Source of the DNA: Verrucomicrobia bacterium CG1_02_43_26
GTDB taxonomy: Bacteria > Verrucomicrobiota > Verrucomicrobiia > Opitutales > CG1-02-43-26
DNA: 64,000 bases
Assembly (NCBI GenBank): GCA_001872735.1
Contig: MNWT01000024.1
Span: forward strand, 65,480-129,479
Direction of reading: 5' to 3'
Shown: positions 1 through 8,295 of the stretch, in pieces
How positions within the stretch are numbered: the stretch's first letter is position 1
Layout: every line of letters begins with the position of its first letter
Position numbers and translations under genes: made by a program
The notes under the pieces: generated by a model
What the model was told of the DNA's origin: nothing
The model's input: the letters and a program-made list of their open reading frames with translations, nothing else
The model's database searches: none

Positions 1-289
1 CATACCTTTGCGCACGTAATTGCTTTACATAGCTAAAATTCTTGTACCAAGCGGGACCTTTTGGGAATCGCGGGTATCCCAGTATATTATCGATAAAAGG
101 CACGACCTCCATGACTGATTTTATATGCTCTGAGACCATTACGTCCAACTGAGCATTAGGCAAAGCATCTCGTATACACTTGAGTGCGGGTATTAAATGA
201 ATACTGTCTCCTAAAAAACCTAGATCGAGTAGCAGGACTTTTCGAGCGTCCTTAATTTTTTCAAAAAAGCTGGATTCTGGCAGGTTCAT
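1..289 (-). CDS. Glycosyltransferase family 9 (heptosyltransferase-like), 3' part beyond window
   Basis: The reverse strand is open from an ATG at 289 to the window edge and gives about 96 residues. After a short N-terminus it reads LLLDLGFLGDSIHLIPALK, the family-9 glycosyltransferase opening (hydrophobic strand, then a LGD loop, then a helix ending in PAL). A stretch like VMVSEHIKSVMEVVPFIDNI follows, matching the second strand and helix. GT9 enzymes transfer heptose or related sugars onto lipopolysaccharide core at the inner face of the inner membrane. The C-terminal nucleotide-sugar half lies outside the window, so donor and acceptor cannot be inferred. Its start is only a few bases from the start of the divergent GT9 gene at 309, and the two N-termini are clearly homologous, so they are probably diverged paralogues in a surface-sugar locus. 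Confidence 0.85.
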   Translation of the reverse strand, partial: MNLPESSFFEKIKDARKVLLLDLGFLGDSIHLIPALKCIRDALPNAQLDVMVSEHIKSVMEVVPFIDNILGYPRFPKGPAWYKNFSYVKQLRAQRY

Positions 290-308
290 TGTTATGCTTA
301 GTAGCATC

Positions 309-1310
309 ATGGCGATACGCAAGATATTGGCAATAAAATTTAAGTTTCTAGGGGACGTCGCCATCATGGTTCCTGCCCTAAGACTTCTTCGCCAAAACTA
401 TCCTGATGCCGAAATACATGTGCTTGTGGCTAATGAGGCCGTTGATATACTTCAGGATATTCCGTGGATTGATAAGGCATGGGGTTTCCCTCGAAAAAGA
501 GGAAAAGCACAGATAAAAGCAGCTTTCCCTATAATAAGACAGCTTCGTAGGGAAAAATTTGATCTATCCGTTGACTTTGTTGGAAATGACCGAGGGGCAT
601 TTCTGTCGTTGGCCGTGGGCGCTAAGATGCGGATTGGATCTATCTCTCCATTAGGTTTCTGGGGCAGGAAATATTGTTATAACAAACGTGTTCTGGAGGC
701 GAATGAAGGTTTGCATGAAATAGAGCGAAATGTTCACGTTTTAAGCCCTCTTGGTCTCGATCTCAGGGACTCGATAAATTTAGCCCCAGAGCTGCATATT
801 TACCGTCATCATGATTATGCAGAAGCAATTTTACCCCCAAAAGCAGTTTTATGTCATCTGTCTACGAGTATGCCCAAAAAGGAATGGCCTGTAGATAAGT
901 GGTTAGCGCTTTATGAGAATAATCCACAGCTTCAATCTCGAATGGTATTTTCTACCGGCCCAAGCCAACGCGAAAAAGCATTGCTGGCAGATTTGAAACA
1001 AAAGAATCCTTCTGTGCTAACGATTAAGGACATACCTGATGTGGCCCACTTTATGGCTTTGATAAAAACAGCGGATACTATTATTTGCGGCGATTCTTTA
1101 CCTTCACACTTAGCTGCTGGGCTAGGAACAAAGCAAATTGTTCTTTTTGGGCCAACTCCTTTACACCAGTGGCACCCTAAAGGGAGGAATACGATTGTAC
1201 TGCATGCAGGAAATTGTGATTGCTTTGGACATCCTCATGTTTGCCATAAAAGCCCTCCCTGTATGGCGAGTATTAGTCCTGAAGAAGTGGCATCTTACAT
1301 CGAAGCGTAA
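309..1310 (+). CDS. Glycosyltransferase family 9 (heptosyltransferase-like)
   Basis: This protein of about 333 residues resembles WaaC/WaaF/RfaQ-type heptosyltransferases that build the lipopolysaccharide core. The N-terminus shows the acceptor-domain pattern ILAIKFKFLGDVAIMVPAL. The C-terminal donor domain shows a GDSLPSHLAAGLGT motif followed by VLFGPTPLHQWHP, the usual nucleotide-sugar signature of GT9. The end is Cys-rich (CDCFGHPHVCHKSPPC), as in many GT9 proteins. An in-frame ATG also exists at 294; 309 is preferred because family members begin just before the ILxIK strand. The gene is divergent from another GT9 gene (start at 289) and convergent with the cation-efflux gene 14 bases downstream. 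The exact sugar and acceptor are unknown. Confidence 0.88.
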   Translation: MAIRKILAIKFKFLGDVAIMVPALRLLRQNYPDAEIHVLVANEAVDILQDIPWIDKAWGFPRKRGKAQIKAAFPIIRQLRREKFDLSVDFVGNDRGAFLSLAVGAKMRIGSISPLGFWGRKYCYNKRVLEANEGLHEIERNVHVLSPLGLDLRDSINLAPELHIYRHHDYAEAILPPKAVLCHLSTSMPKKEWPVDKWLALYENNPQLQSRMVFSTGPSQREKALLADLKQKNPSVLTIKDIPDVAHFMALIKTADTIICGDSLPSHLAAGLGTKQIVLFGPTPLHQWHPKGRNTIVLHAGNCDCFGHPHVCHKSPPCMASISPEEVASYIEA

Positions 1311-1324
1311 CAGTAATAACATTC

Positions 1325-2281
1325 TTAATGAACGTCTTCCTCTAAAGCGGCATCATGTACGCCCTCAGCTTTGATATGCCTTTCTGTGGCTGGCTCTATG
1401 TGTACTAGTACGTTATAAGCTTCACTGTGGTATTTGAGTATATTTTGTTTTACGCGACTCGCAATTTTATGCCCTTCAACTACGGTAATTTTAGGGTCAA
1501 CCTGCAGATGAAAGTCTATCTCAAACAGGTCACCAATTCGGCGAACCCTGAAATGGTGATAAGCAAGCGCTCCTGGAGTAGATAAAATATGCTCTCGAAG
1601 GTCATTAATCACTTTTTGATCAGGCGCCTCATCGAGTAGATCTCTCGATGCACTTACAATTATTTTGATGCCCTCAAATGCTATGTAGGCACCCATGCCC
1701 AAGCCTACAATTTTATCCAGAAAGCCCCATTCCTGACCACCAAAAAAAATGGCACTCAACGCTATTAATGCTAAAATAGAAGTGAAAGAGTCTAAGCGAT
1801 GGTGGATGGCATTTGCCATCAAGATCTTTGAATTGTGTTTTTTGGCATAGAAACGTGTCCACCAGTATAAAGCTTCCTTAAAAATGACTGAGGCCAATGC
1901 GACAAAGAGGGCTAGCCAAGTAGGGGACACCAGATAGGGATGAGATAGAAAGAGATCTCGATAAGAAGTATAGACTAATAAGAGACTAAAAAAGATAATG
2001 ATTAGCCCAATTAAAAAATTACTTAAGCTTACGAATTTATGATGCCCATAAGGATGGTTTTCATCCTCAGGTTTGGAAGCCATTTTAAAGCCAAATAGAA
2101 CAGCAATATCCGTTGATAAATCCACTAAGCTATGTAGGCCGTCTGCAAACAGTGCCCCGGATTGTATCAAGCTCCCTAGAAAAATTTTTGCAGAAGACAA
2201 CAAAATGTTGACGACCACGCTTAAAATAGTAACGCCAACCCCTTCCTTAATATATTGGTTTAACTTGCTTGTATTTGACAT
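1325..2281 (-). CDS. Cation diffusion facilitator (CDF) family metal efflux protein
   Basis: This is an inner-membrane proton/metal antiporter of about 318 residues, exporting Zn(II), Fe(II) or similar divalent cations. Around six hydrophobic segments fill the first 210 residues. The two transport-site motifs are visible: HSLVDLSTD in TM2 and HHRLDSFTS in TM5, which supply the His/Asp metal ligands of the family. The C-terminal 90 residues form the cytoplasmic ferredoxin-like dimerisation domain (for example HHFRVRRIGDLFEIDFHL and VVEGHKIASRVKQ). The open frame extends to a TTG at 2317, but ATG 2281 gives a normal N-terminus and lies 55 bases after the upstream pseudopilin stop. It may be co-transcribed with the pseudopilin genes, though a functional link is not apparent. 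Confidence 0.88.
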   Translation of the reverse strand: MSNTSKLNQYIKEGVGVTILSVVVNILLSSAKIFLGSLIQSGALFADGLHSLVDLSTDIAVLFGFKMASKPEDENHPYGHHKFVSLSNFLIGLIIIFFSLLLVYTSYRDLFLSHPYLVSPTWLALFVALASVIFKEALYWWTRFYAKKHNSKILMANAIHHRLDSFTSILALIALSAIFFGGQEWGFLDKIVGLGMGAYIAFEGIKIIVSASRDLLDEAPDQKVINDLREHILSTPGALAYHHFRVRRIGDLFEIDFHLQVDPKITVVEGHKIASRVKQNILKYHSEAYNVLVHIEPATERHIKAEGVHDAALEEDVH

Positions 2282-2336
2282 CGATAGGTATATTAGAGCA
2301 ATTGAGGAGGCTTGCAATCTAGAAATTATCTCTTCA

Positions 2337-4718
2337 CTAGATGTCTTGATTAAAGACGGCTTTCAATTGCTTCATTTCAGCCCTATATTCTTGTTCCGTT
2401 AGAAAACGCAATTTAGTCGGGTAAAACGTTCTAGAGATAATCATGCCCGGGGGAGTTTTCCCCTTAGTGAACTCTTCAAATTGACCAAAGGAATCGCTTT
2501 TGGGAGGAGTACAATAGTTAGCATTAAAGGGTTCCGGAGCAATTTCACTCGCAAATGCGGTGATGAGTGAACCACGATGGCGACAGCTATTTCCTGTCCA
2601 TTTTTCCAGTGACCTGGGTAGTCGATGCACGCCCCCCTTTTCGACAGACTTACCAGATTGTCCAGAATCAGCGTCTCCAGCTATGACGGCCACGTTATAC
2701 TCGGTGAAATCTGCAACACGGTCATTTTTAGACCCCTTACTCTTACTATCTTCCCAATTATTGGAAAGAATTGTCAACGAATCACAGGCAACAGCTGCTA
2801 AAGAATCGGGAAACCTTCGGTCGTCCGACTGTTTATTGGAGCCAGTACGGCTGTCTCCGTCCGCATTATAGTTTCCCTTTATGTATAAGGCATTATTGGT
2901 AGCCAAGGTAAATCCCTTTTTTCGACCTTTAGTGTCATTGTAATCCGGATCCGGCAGCTTCGAACCATTTGTCAAAAGAACGCCCATATTGTCTTTGCTT
3001 TTTACTATTTTATCCTCTCGATCATCATCGTCATTATCTTCTCTAGGAAGTTCCACGTAAACAATGCCATTATAGTCGTTTCTTGGTGAATAGCCCTTTT
3101 TCCAACATTTTGGATTATAGTCTTTATCCCGATCATCTACAGCCTTTCGGAATTCAGCTATATCAACCTCGAGAACATCTAAGCCCTTTTCCCTGCGGGC
3201 ATCATAAAAACTGGATTTAGGTTCTTTTGACCTTTCATCTTCCTGATACACATGCATTTTGAACAACTTATTTGCGAATTCTTGATCTAACTCAACAGCT
3301 TCTTCTTCAACGTCTCCATCTCTATCTAAGGAGCATTTACTGGTGGGGTTATGAGCATCAGTCCGTTTCAATTTGTTACAGGTAACGTAATAGTTATCCT
3401 TCAAATGAATAGCATGTTCAGGTAGTTTTTCTTTATCAGATTTCCTCTCATGTAAGCGAACTATCAAACCAGCCTTACGGGCTAATTTATGTTCTTCAGA
3501 ATCCCCTTTGTTGCATTTGTCGGATTTCTTTAAGTTTGGTTCGATAAGAGCATACGGATAATTTAATCCATTTTCATTTTTTGTATTAGCTGAAGTCTTT
3601 TCATTCTCTTTGTGGGGGTCAGTGCTATTTCTATTTTTTGAGTAGTGTTTGTCATCTCTCTCATTATCGTACTCTCGGTCATCCGAATCCGTTTCATCAT
3701 GCCCTTTACGAGCGCTATCATGCTTTGATGAGGATTTCTTCCCCCTGTAGCCCTTAAAGCCCGAACATTTTAGTTTAGGCAATTCGTAATCACTTGTTTT
3801 GAAATTACCGGACCACTTTTTAGATGCTACTTCACGCCAGTCTGATTCTTCCTTGTTGTTTTTGCTTTTTCGTGAATTTGAATCAAAAAAACTTTCCTCC
3901 GTGGATCGTAGGCCTTTACCATCATAATTACTTACCCATTCGCCTTTGCCGTTTTTGCAATATACTTTACCTAAAGAGCCATCCTTCTTTGAGTGCTTAC
4001 TGGCAGTTTCCTTTTTGAAAAAGGAGGAACAGGACACAGTTGACTTGAAATATATATCGGCTTTATCGGATCCTATTAAATTTCCTTCAGTATACACGGG
4101 CCCTTCGATAATAATTTCCTCAGAATCTTCATCAGGCTCAAATTCCAGATCCATTACGGAATAGAGCTCATAGTTAGTAAGCGGAATTTCCCTTATCTCT
4201 AATGTCCGAGCCGCATAGAGGGGAATGTTATCATTGTTTTTTACAATAACGGATAATTTGGTGTAGATATTAACATCCCGTATAGTTATTAAATTACCCT
4301 TTTGCGGATCAAAAGCGTTTGCAGGATCATTTGGGTCTATATAGGCCAAGTAAGGTTCGGAGACAGGTCCACCAGAAAGCGATTCACTGCCAATGAGCAC
4401 GGTTGAACCCTTATAGAATGCATAAAATTCATCAGGAATCATTAGTGGACTGTTATTGGGTGCTAATTCATCCTTAGCTATTTGGTCAGCATCCTCCCAT
4501 CGGGTCATTAAATCGGCGATACCGAATCCGACCAAGCTTTCCGTAGCATTTTTACCCTCCAATAGGGTAAAGTAGCGCCTGTTGATGCGACCTTCTTCCA
4601 TACCCCAATCGAGCAAAGTTGCTAATATTACACTTACAGAAGCGATAACGACTAATACCATCAGTATCGCTGCACCTTCATTCTTTTGCTTGAAAACGTT
4701 GGTAAATATACGCTTCAT
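2337..4718 (-). CDS. Large PilX/GspK-like minor pseudopilin with charged central insert
   Basis: This 793-residue protein has a pilin-like N-terminus: a short basic leader, then EGAAILMVLVVIASVSVI, the hydrophobic helix seen in PilX or GspK-type pseudopilins. The first 240 residues look like a folded pseudopilin domain. Residues about 240-480 are extremely rich in Lys, Asp, Glu, Ser and Asn (for example DSDDREYDNERDDKHYSKN) with scattered Cys. The remaining part has beta-type segments and more Cys, and ends in FLTEQEYRAEMKQLKAVFNQDI. Ordinary PilX or GspK proteins have about 200-330 residues, so this one is greatly enlarged. It overlaps the upstream pseudopilin stop by 4 bases (ATGA), so the three genes form one operon. 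A tip or priming subunit is the best guess; the specific role is not established. Confidence 0.65.
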   Translation of the reverse strand: MKRIFTNVFKQKNEGAAILMVLVVIASVSVILATLLDWGMEEGRINRRYFTLLEGKNATESLVGFGIADLMTRWEDADQIAKDELAPNNSPLMIPDEFYAFYKGSTVLIGSESLSGGPVSEPYLAYIDPNDPANAFDPQKGNLITIRDVNIYTKLSVIVKNNDNIPLYAARTLEIREIPLTNYELYSVMDLEFEPDEDSEEIIIEGPVYTEGNLIGSDKADIYFKSTVSCSSFFKKETASKHSKKDGSLGKVYCKNGKGEWVSNYDGKGLRSTEESFFDSNSRKSKNNKEESDWREVASKKWSGNFKTSDYELPKLKCSGFKGYRGKKSSSKHDSARKGHDETDSDDREYDNERDDKHYSKNRNSTDPHKENEKTSANTKNENGLNYPYALIEPNLKKSDKCNKGDSEEHKLARKAGLIVRLHERKSDKEKLPEHAIHLKDNYYVTCNKLKRTDAHNPTSKCSLDRDGDVEEEAVELDQEFANKLFKMHVYQEDERSKEPKSSFYDARREKGLDVLEVDIAEFRKAVDDRDKDYNPKCWKKGYSPRNDYNGIVYVELPREDNDDDDREDKIVKSKDNMGVLLTNGSKLPDPDYNDTKGRKKGFTLATNNALYIKGNYNADGDSRTGSNKQSDDRRFPDSLAAVACDSLTILSNNWEDSKSKGSKNDRVADFTEYNVAVIAGDADSGQSGKSVEKGGVHRLPRSLEKWTGNSCRHRGSLITAFASEIAPEPFNANYCTPPKSDSFGQFEEFTKGKTPPGMIISRTFYPTKLRFLTEQEYRAEMKQLKAVFNQDI

Positions 4719-5371
4719 CCTCTAGGGGTAATGGTAAAGTTATAGGTATTTGTTGTTACCTGAACCGAATCGCCTTGGGTTACTTGGACGTTCATCATAA
4801 CCCCTCTATTTCTAAAGTTGAAAAAAGAACGCCCATCAGCTAGGCCAATCGCATTGGATAACACAAGCGTGTGACTCATAATTGTATCGTAATCAGGTAG
4901 TAAGCTTTCCAGGCTATCTGTATTTGGTTTATCATATTGTTGCTCAAACTTGTAAATTGGCCCGGAAGTAGAGGGATCTTCATCATTTGAGGGGGCCCTA
5001 TAATAACCGATAATTTTAGTGTAGCCACGCTTTTCATCTTTAGCAGAAGGCCTAGGACCCTCGTATAAAAAAACAATTAAATCGCCAGATCCACCCTCGG
5101 TCAGCCGATCCTCGATGCTGTTACGATCGATACTTTCAAAGCTCTTGTATAGGACAAAAGCCTGAGCACCTCGACCACTATTCAAGAGCTCAGCCGTAAC
5201 CTTTCTTATATTGCTATTTACTTTATTCTTTTGTTCGCTGCCAATGCTGGCCTTTATGTTTTCAATGAAAAATCCCGTTATTAATGCGATTAAGACCCCC
5301 ATCACGGCTAGAGAGACCATCATTTCTGATAATCCAAATCCGCTCTGCTTAGAACTGTTGTTACCCCTCAT
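4715..5371 (-). CDS. Prepilin-type N-terminal methylation protein (minor pseudopilin)
   Basis: The 218-residue product carries a class III prepilin signal: a basic leader ending in G, then FGLSEMMVSLAVMGVLIAL. Processing would fall at G/F with Glu at +5, as for PilD/GspO peptidase substrates. The hydrophobic helix spans residues about 12-35. The rest is a globular periplasmic domain without a recognised family (it contains LPDYDTIMSHTLVLSNAIGL). By position and sequence it resembles PilW or GspJ-type minor pseudopilins of a type IV pilus or type II secretion machine. It sits 7 bases after the PilV-like gene and overlaps the next gene by 4 bases. Confidence 0.75.
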   Translation of the reverse strand: MRGNNSSKQSGFGLSEMMVSLAVMGVLIALITGFFIENIKASIGSEQKNKVNSNIRKVTAELLNSGRGAQAFVLYKSFESIDRNSIEDRLTEGGSGDLIVFLYEGPRPSAKDEKRGYTKIIGYYRAPSNDEDPSTSGPIYKFEQQYDKPNTDSLESLLPDYDTIMSHTLVLSNAIGLADGRSFFNFRNRGVMMNVQVTQGDSVQVTTNTYNFTITPRG

Positions 5372-5378
5372 GAGCAGA

Positions 5379-5924
5379 TTAATTAATTATCTTTAACGTT
5401 CGCACAGTGCCCTTCAGTCCAGGCAGATTATCAAGATCAGGAGCTGAATACGTGAAATCCAGTTGTAACTCGATTGCTGGCAGGCCAATTTTTTCCTGCC
5501 TTAAATCTTTTAGTGAAGGGCTAACGTATACCGTCACGTACATGTATTGGGTTCCCCCCTTTGCATTTGTAACAATGTCTGCTAGCACTTGGCGTTTATT
5601 TTTTTGCTCCAAATATAAAGGGTCATCTGCCTCTGTTTTCTCGCCATCAATTGCTGTAATACTCTTCAATGGAAGTGGAGTGTTCTCTGGATCCTCCAAA
5701 CTCGCCAATAATTCCTCTGCAGTTATGTTTTTCATTTGCTCTAAATAACCTTCAGCAACGGTATAAGCAGTGTTTCTAACTAAATTGATTTTTGAGATTT
5801 TTTGGGTTTGCACGACCGTCGCAGTTATGCCGACTGCAGCTAATGCGAAGATTCCCATGGCCATCATTATCTCGACTAATGAGTGTCCTGTATTTCGTTT
5901 CCTTTGCAAGGTAAGGTGATTCAT
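5379..5924 (-). CDS. PilV/GspI-like prepilin N-terminal methylation protein
   Basis: The 181-residue protein begins with a basic leader and then the type IV prepilin pattern TGHSLVEIMMAMGIFALA, with the cleavage Gly and the Glu at +5 typical of prepilin peptidase substrates. A single N-terminal hydrophobic helix is followed by a periplasmic domain of about 140 residues. The length and the LVEIMMAMGIFALA helix are closest to PilV or GspI minor pseudopilins. It is first in a three-gene minus-strand operon with two further pseudopilin-like genes, so it probably assembles at the tip of the same pilus-like fibre. The pilus ATPases and platform protein are encoded separately at 26.2-29.7 kb. Confidence 0.78.
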   Translation of the reverse strand: MNHLTLQRKRNTGHSLVEIMMAMGIFALAAVGITATVVQTQKISKINLVRNTAYTVAEGYLEQMKNITAEELLASLEDPENTPLPLKSITAIDGEKTEADDPLYLEQKNKRQVLADIVTNAKGGTQYMYVTVYVSPSLKDLRQEKIGLPAIELQLDFTYSAPDLDNLPGLKGTVRTLKIIN

Positions 5925-6037
5925 CCTGGGGTAGGGGCGTTTGAAAGGTCAATTACAAATAATCTAAATAAGTAAACACCTGGATAGCAATACCAAATTG
6001 CTCTTAATGTATTTGACATCCCCTGTCTTTTTTTTGA

Positions 6038-6907
6038 ATGTTTAAATCTGACATGTCACAGCCAACCCAAGAGTTGCTTTCGGTTAAAAACCTAGCCATC
6101 TCATTTAATAGCAAAGATACCTGCACAAAGGCGGTGCAGGGTATATCATTTTCGCTATGCAAAGGGAAAACGCTTGCGGTTGTGGGCGAAAGCGGAAGCG
6201 GAAAATCAGTTACAGCCTTGTCGCTTACAAGATTATTGCCAAAGCCCCCTACCTGTGCCGTTTCAGGAGAAATTTTGTATAATGGGCAAAACGTGCTCCA
6301 ATACAACGCAAAGCAGCTTCAGGGAATAAGAGGAAAAGAGATCGCCTATATCTTTCAAGAACCTTCTACCTCACTTAACCCAGTTTATACTATTGGTAAC
6401 CAAATTGCAGAAGCCGTACGGTTGCATTTGCCGCAAATCTCTGATGTGAAGCAGTATGTCGTTGATGCCTTAGGGAAAGTGGGTATTCGGGAGCCCCACG
6501 AGCGTTACGATGCCTATCCGCATGAGCTAAGTGGCGGTATGCAGCAGCGGGTGATGATAGCCATGGCATTGGCTTGTCAGCCGAATATCCTGGTTGCAGA
6601 CGAGCCCACTACTGCGTTAGACGTTACCATACAAAAGCAAATCATGGATCTTTTAAAAGAGATCCGCTCCCAACGCACGATGTCTATCCTCCTGATTACT
6701 CATAACTTTGGAATCGTCTCGGATTTTGCAGACGAGGTTATCGTTATGTTTAGAGGCAAAATCGTTGAGCAGGGGCCTACCCATGAAATACTTACAAATC
6801 CAAAGCATTTATATACACAGGCTCTTTTAGACTGTATTCCCAGGCTTGGCCAGAAGCAGAAGCGCCTTAGAACGATTGATTATAGTAAATTGGAGGTAAA
6901 TAGTTAA
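6038..6907 (+). CDS. oppD: Peptide/nickel ABC transporter ATP-binding protein (OppD/DppD-like)
   Basis: This 289-residue ATPase belongs to the OppD/DppD group that energises uptake of peptides, nickel or similar solutes. It has Walker A GESGSGKS near residue 50, the Q-loop [11 protein letters not shown] typical of the Opp group, signature LSGGMQQRV, Walker [13 protein letters not shown] and switch His in LLITHNFG. The C-terminal extension has the Opp-type sequence [12 protein letters not shown]. An in-frame ATG at 6053 (MSQPTQELL) is an equally plausible start. Its TAA stop shares one base with the ATG of the partner OppF-like gene, so the two are translationally linked. No permease or binding-protein gene lies next to them, which is unusual for this transporter type. 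Confidence 0.85.
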   Translation: MFKSDMSQPTQELLSVKNLAISFNSKDTCTKAVQGISFSLCKGKTLAVVGESGSGKSVTALSLTRLLPKPPTCAVSGEILYNGQNVLQYNAKQLQGIRGKEIAYIFQEPSTSLNPVYTIGNQIAEAVRLHLPQISDVKQYVVDALGKVGIREPHERYDAYPHELSGGMQQRVMIAMALACQPNILVADEPTTALDVTIQKQIMDLLKEIRSQRTMSILLITHNFGIVSDFADEVIVMFRGKIVEQGPTHEILTNPKHLYTQALLDCIPRLGQKQKRLRTIDYSKLEVNS

Positions 6908-7707
6908 TGGAATCCAATTCAGATAGATTGCTCGAGGTAAAAGATCTTGCCGTTCACTTCCCTATTCGAAAGGGTATTTTTAAGCGCATCCGCGGTTATT
7001 ATAAGGCGGTTGATGGTGTTAGCTTTGTTGTTAAGAGGGGAACTACCGTTGGCCTTGTAGGCGAGAGTGGTAGTGGTAAAACGAGTATCGGTAGAGCACT
7101 TGTTAAGCTAACTTCGGTTTCAGCTGGGACAATTGCTTATAAGGGAGATGATGTCACCGAATTGAGCCCGAAGCAGTTCTTTCCTTACAGAAAGCAGATA
7201 CAAATGATATTTCAGGATCCGTTTAATTCATTAAACCCGAGAATGACGCTGTATGCTATTATTGCAGAGCCTTTAGAGATCCATTTCCCGCATTGGGATA
7301 AGCAGAAGAAACGAGATCGTGTAGCTGAATTGCTACAGAAGGTAGGATTAAGTGCAGATCAAATGGGGCGCTATCCGCACCAGTTTAGTGGAGGGCAGAG
7401 GCAGCGTATCGGGATAGCCAGGGCTTTGGCAGTGGAGCCGGAGTTTATTATTTGCGATGAGCCAGTCAGCGCACTGGATGTATCGATTCAAGCTCAGATA
7501 GTTAACCTGTTGCAAGACCTGCAGGAAGAGTTGGGGCTAACCTATCTCTTTATCGCGCATGACCTTGCTGTTGTGGAACATATAAGCGATTATGTGCTTG
7601 TTATGAATAAAGGGAAAATAGTAGAGCAAGCATCGGCTGAGGAGATCTATTCGAATCCGCAAGACCCTTATACTCAAAAACTTCTGGAGGCCGTTCCGTT
7701 TGTCTAG
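6907..7707 (+). CDS. oppF: Peptide/nickel ABC transporter ATP-binding protein (OppF/DppF-like)
   Basis: This 266-residue ATPase is the OppF/DppF partner of the preceding gene. Walker A is GESGSGKT, the Q-loop is [13 protein letters not shown], the signature is [15 protein letters not shown], Walker B is [12 protein letters not shown], and the switch His lies in [11 protein letters not shown]. All are hallmarks of the OppF/DppF subfamily. It ends in a typical [10 protein letters not shown] tail. Together the pair would form the heterodimeric nucleotide-binding module of an importer whose membrane subunits must be encoded elsewhere. The gene ends 6 bases before the convergent hypothetical gene at 7714. 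Confidence 0.85.
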   Translation: MESNSDRLLEVKDLAVHFPIRKGIFKRIRGYYKAVDGVSFVVKRGTTVGLVGESGSGKTSIGRALVKLTSVSAGTIAYKGDDVTELSPKQFFPYRKQIQMIFQDPFNSLNPRMTLYAIIAEPLEIHFPHWDKQKKRDRVAELLQKVGLSADQMGRYPHQFSGGQRQRIGIARALAVEPEFIICDEPVSALDVSIQAQIVNLLQDLQEELGLTYLFIAHDLAVVEHISDYVLVMNKGKIVEQASAEEIYSNPQDPYTQKLLEAVPFV

Positions 7708-7713
7708 TTGAAG

Positions 7714-8217
7714 CTATTCTTCGTAGAATTTGTTATTAGAATTTGTAACGGCTTGTCGAATGAGGGAGCAAAGGGCCATTTCTGAGCCTTTATCTGTCAG
7801 CAATAATATGTTTTGAACAGTGACGATAGCGTTATCTGATTTATCAACGATAAGCTCTAGAAAGTAGTCTATATTGATAGAATCCTCTTCGTTGAGGGCT
7901 TCTAGGGCTGAAAATAGTAGGTCGTATAGGTTATCAGGGTTATCGTTTTCGGCTTTAGTGAGAGCATCTGTTACCTCTTCTAGTTTGGATTGTTTTTTGA
8001 GGGAAGATAGGGTGCCTTCAATTGACAACTCCTTGACTGTCTTGATGTTGCGGTTCTTTAGGCTGACCTCTTCGATGACGATTGAAGGGGGTTTGTTATC
8101 GCTTTTGCGGGTGGTGAGGTAGCCTACTGTATCTACGCTAGACCAGATCTGGTGCGGGATGTCGTCTTTATATTTGATTGAGGGCGATAGGGGGTGTGTT
8201 TGGGTGATTTTGTCCAT
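7714..8217 (-). CDS. Hypothetical protein
   Basis: This 167-residue soluble protein is not recognised. It has no signal peptide or membrane segment. The N-terminal 60 residues look extended and polar; the C-terminal 100 residues are predicted helical and acidic (for example DNLYDLLFSALEALNEEDS and a final LCSLIRQAVTNSNNKFYEE). It is a real gene by position: it fills the gap between the convergent oppF-like gene and the symporter gene on the same strand, and 78 bases separate it from the symporter stop. It has no evident link to either neighbour. Confidence 0.55.
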   Translation of the reverse strand: MDKITQTHPLSPSIKYKDDIPHQIWSSVDTVGYLTTRKSDNKPPSIVIEEVSLKNRNIKTVKELSIEGTLSSLKKQSKLEEVTDALTKAENDNPDNLYDLLFSALEALNEEDSINIDYFLELIVDKSDNAIVTVQNILLLTDKGSEMALCSLIRQAVTNSNNKFYEE

Positions 8218-8295
8218 AATGATTTTAGTAGACTAAAATTTCTTGTAGAGCAATGCTAATATGTGTTTAACTGATTCGGTTTAGCAGAGGCCTTT

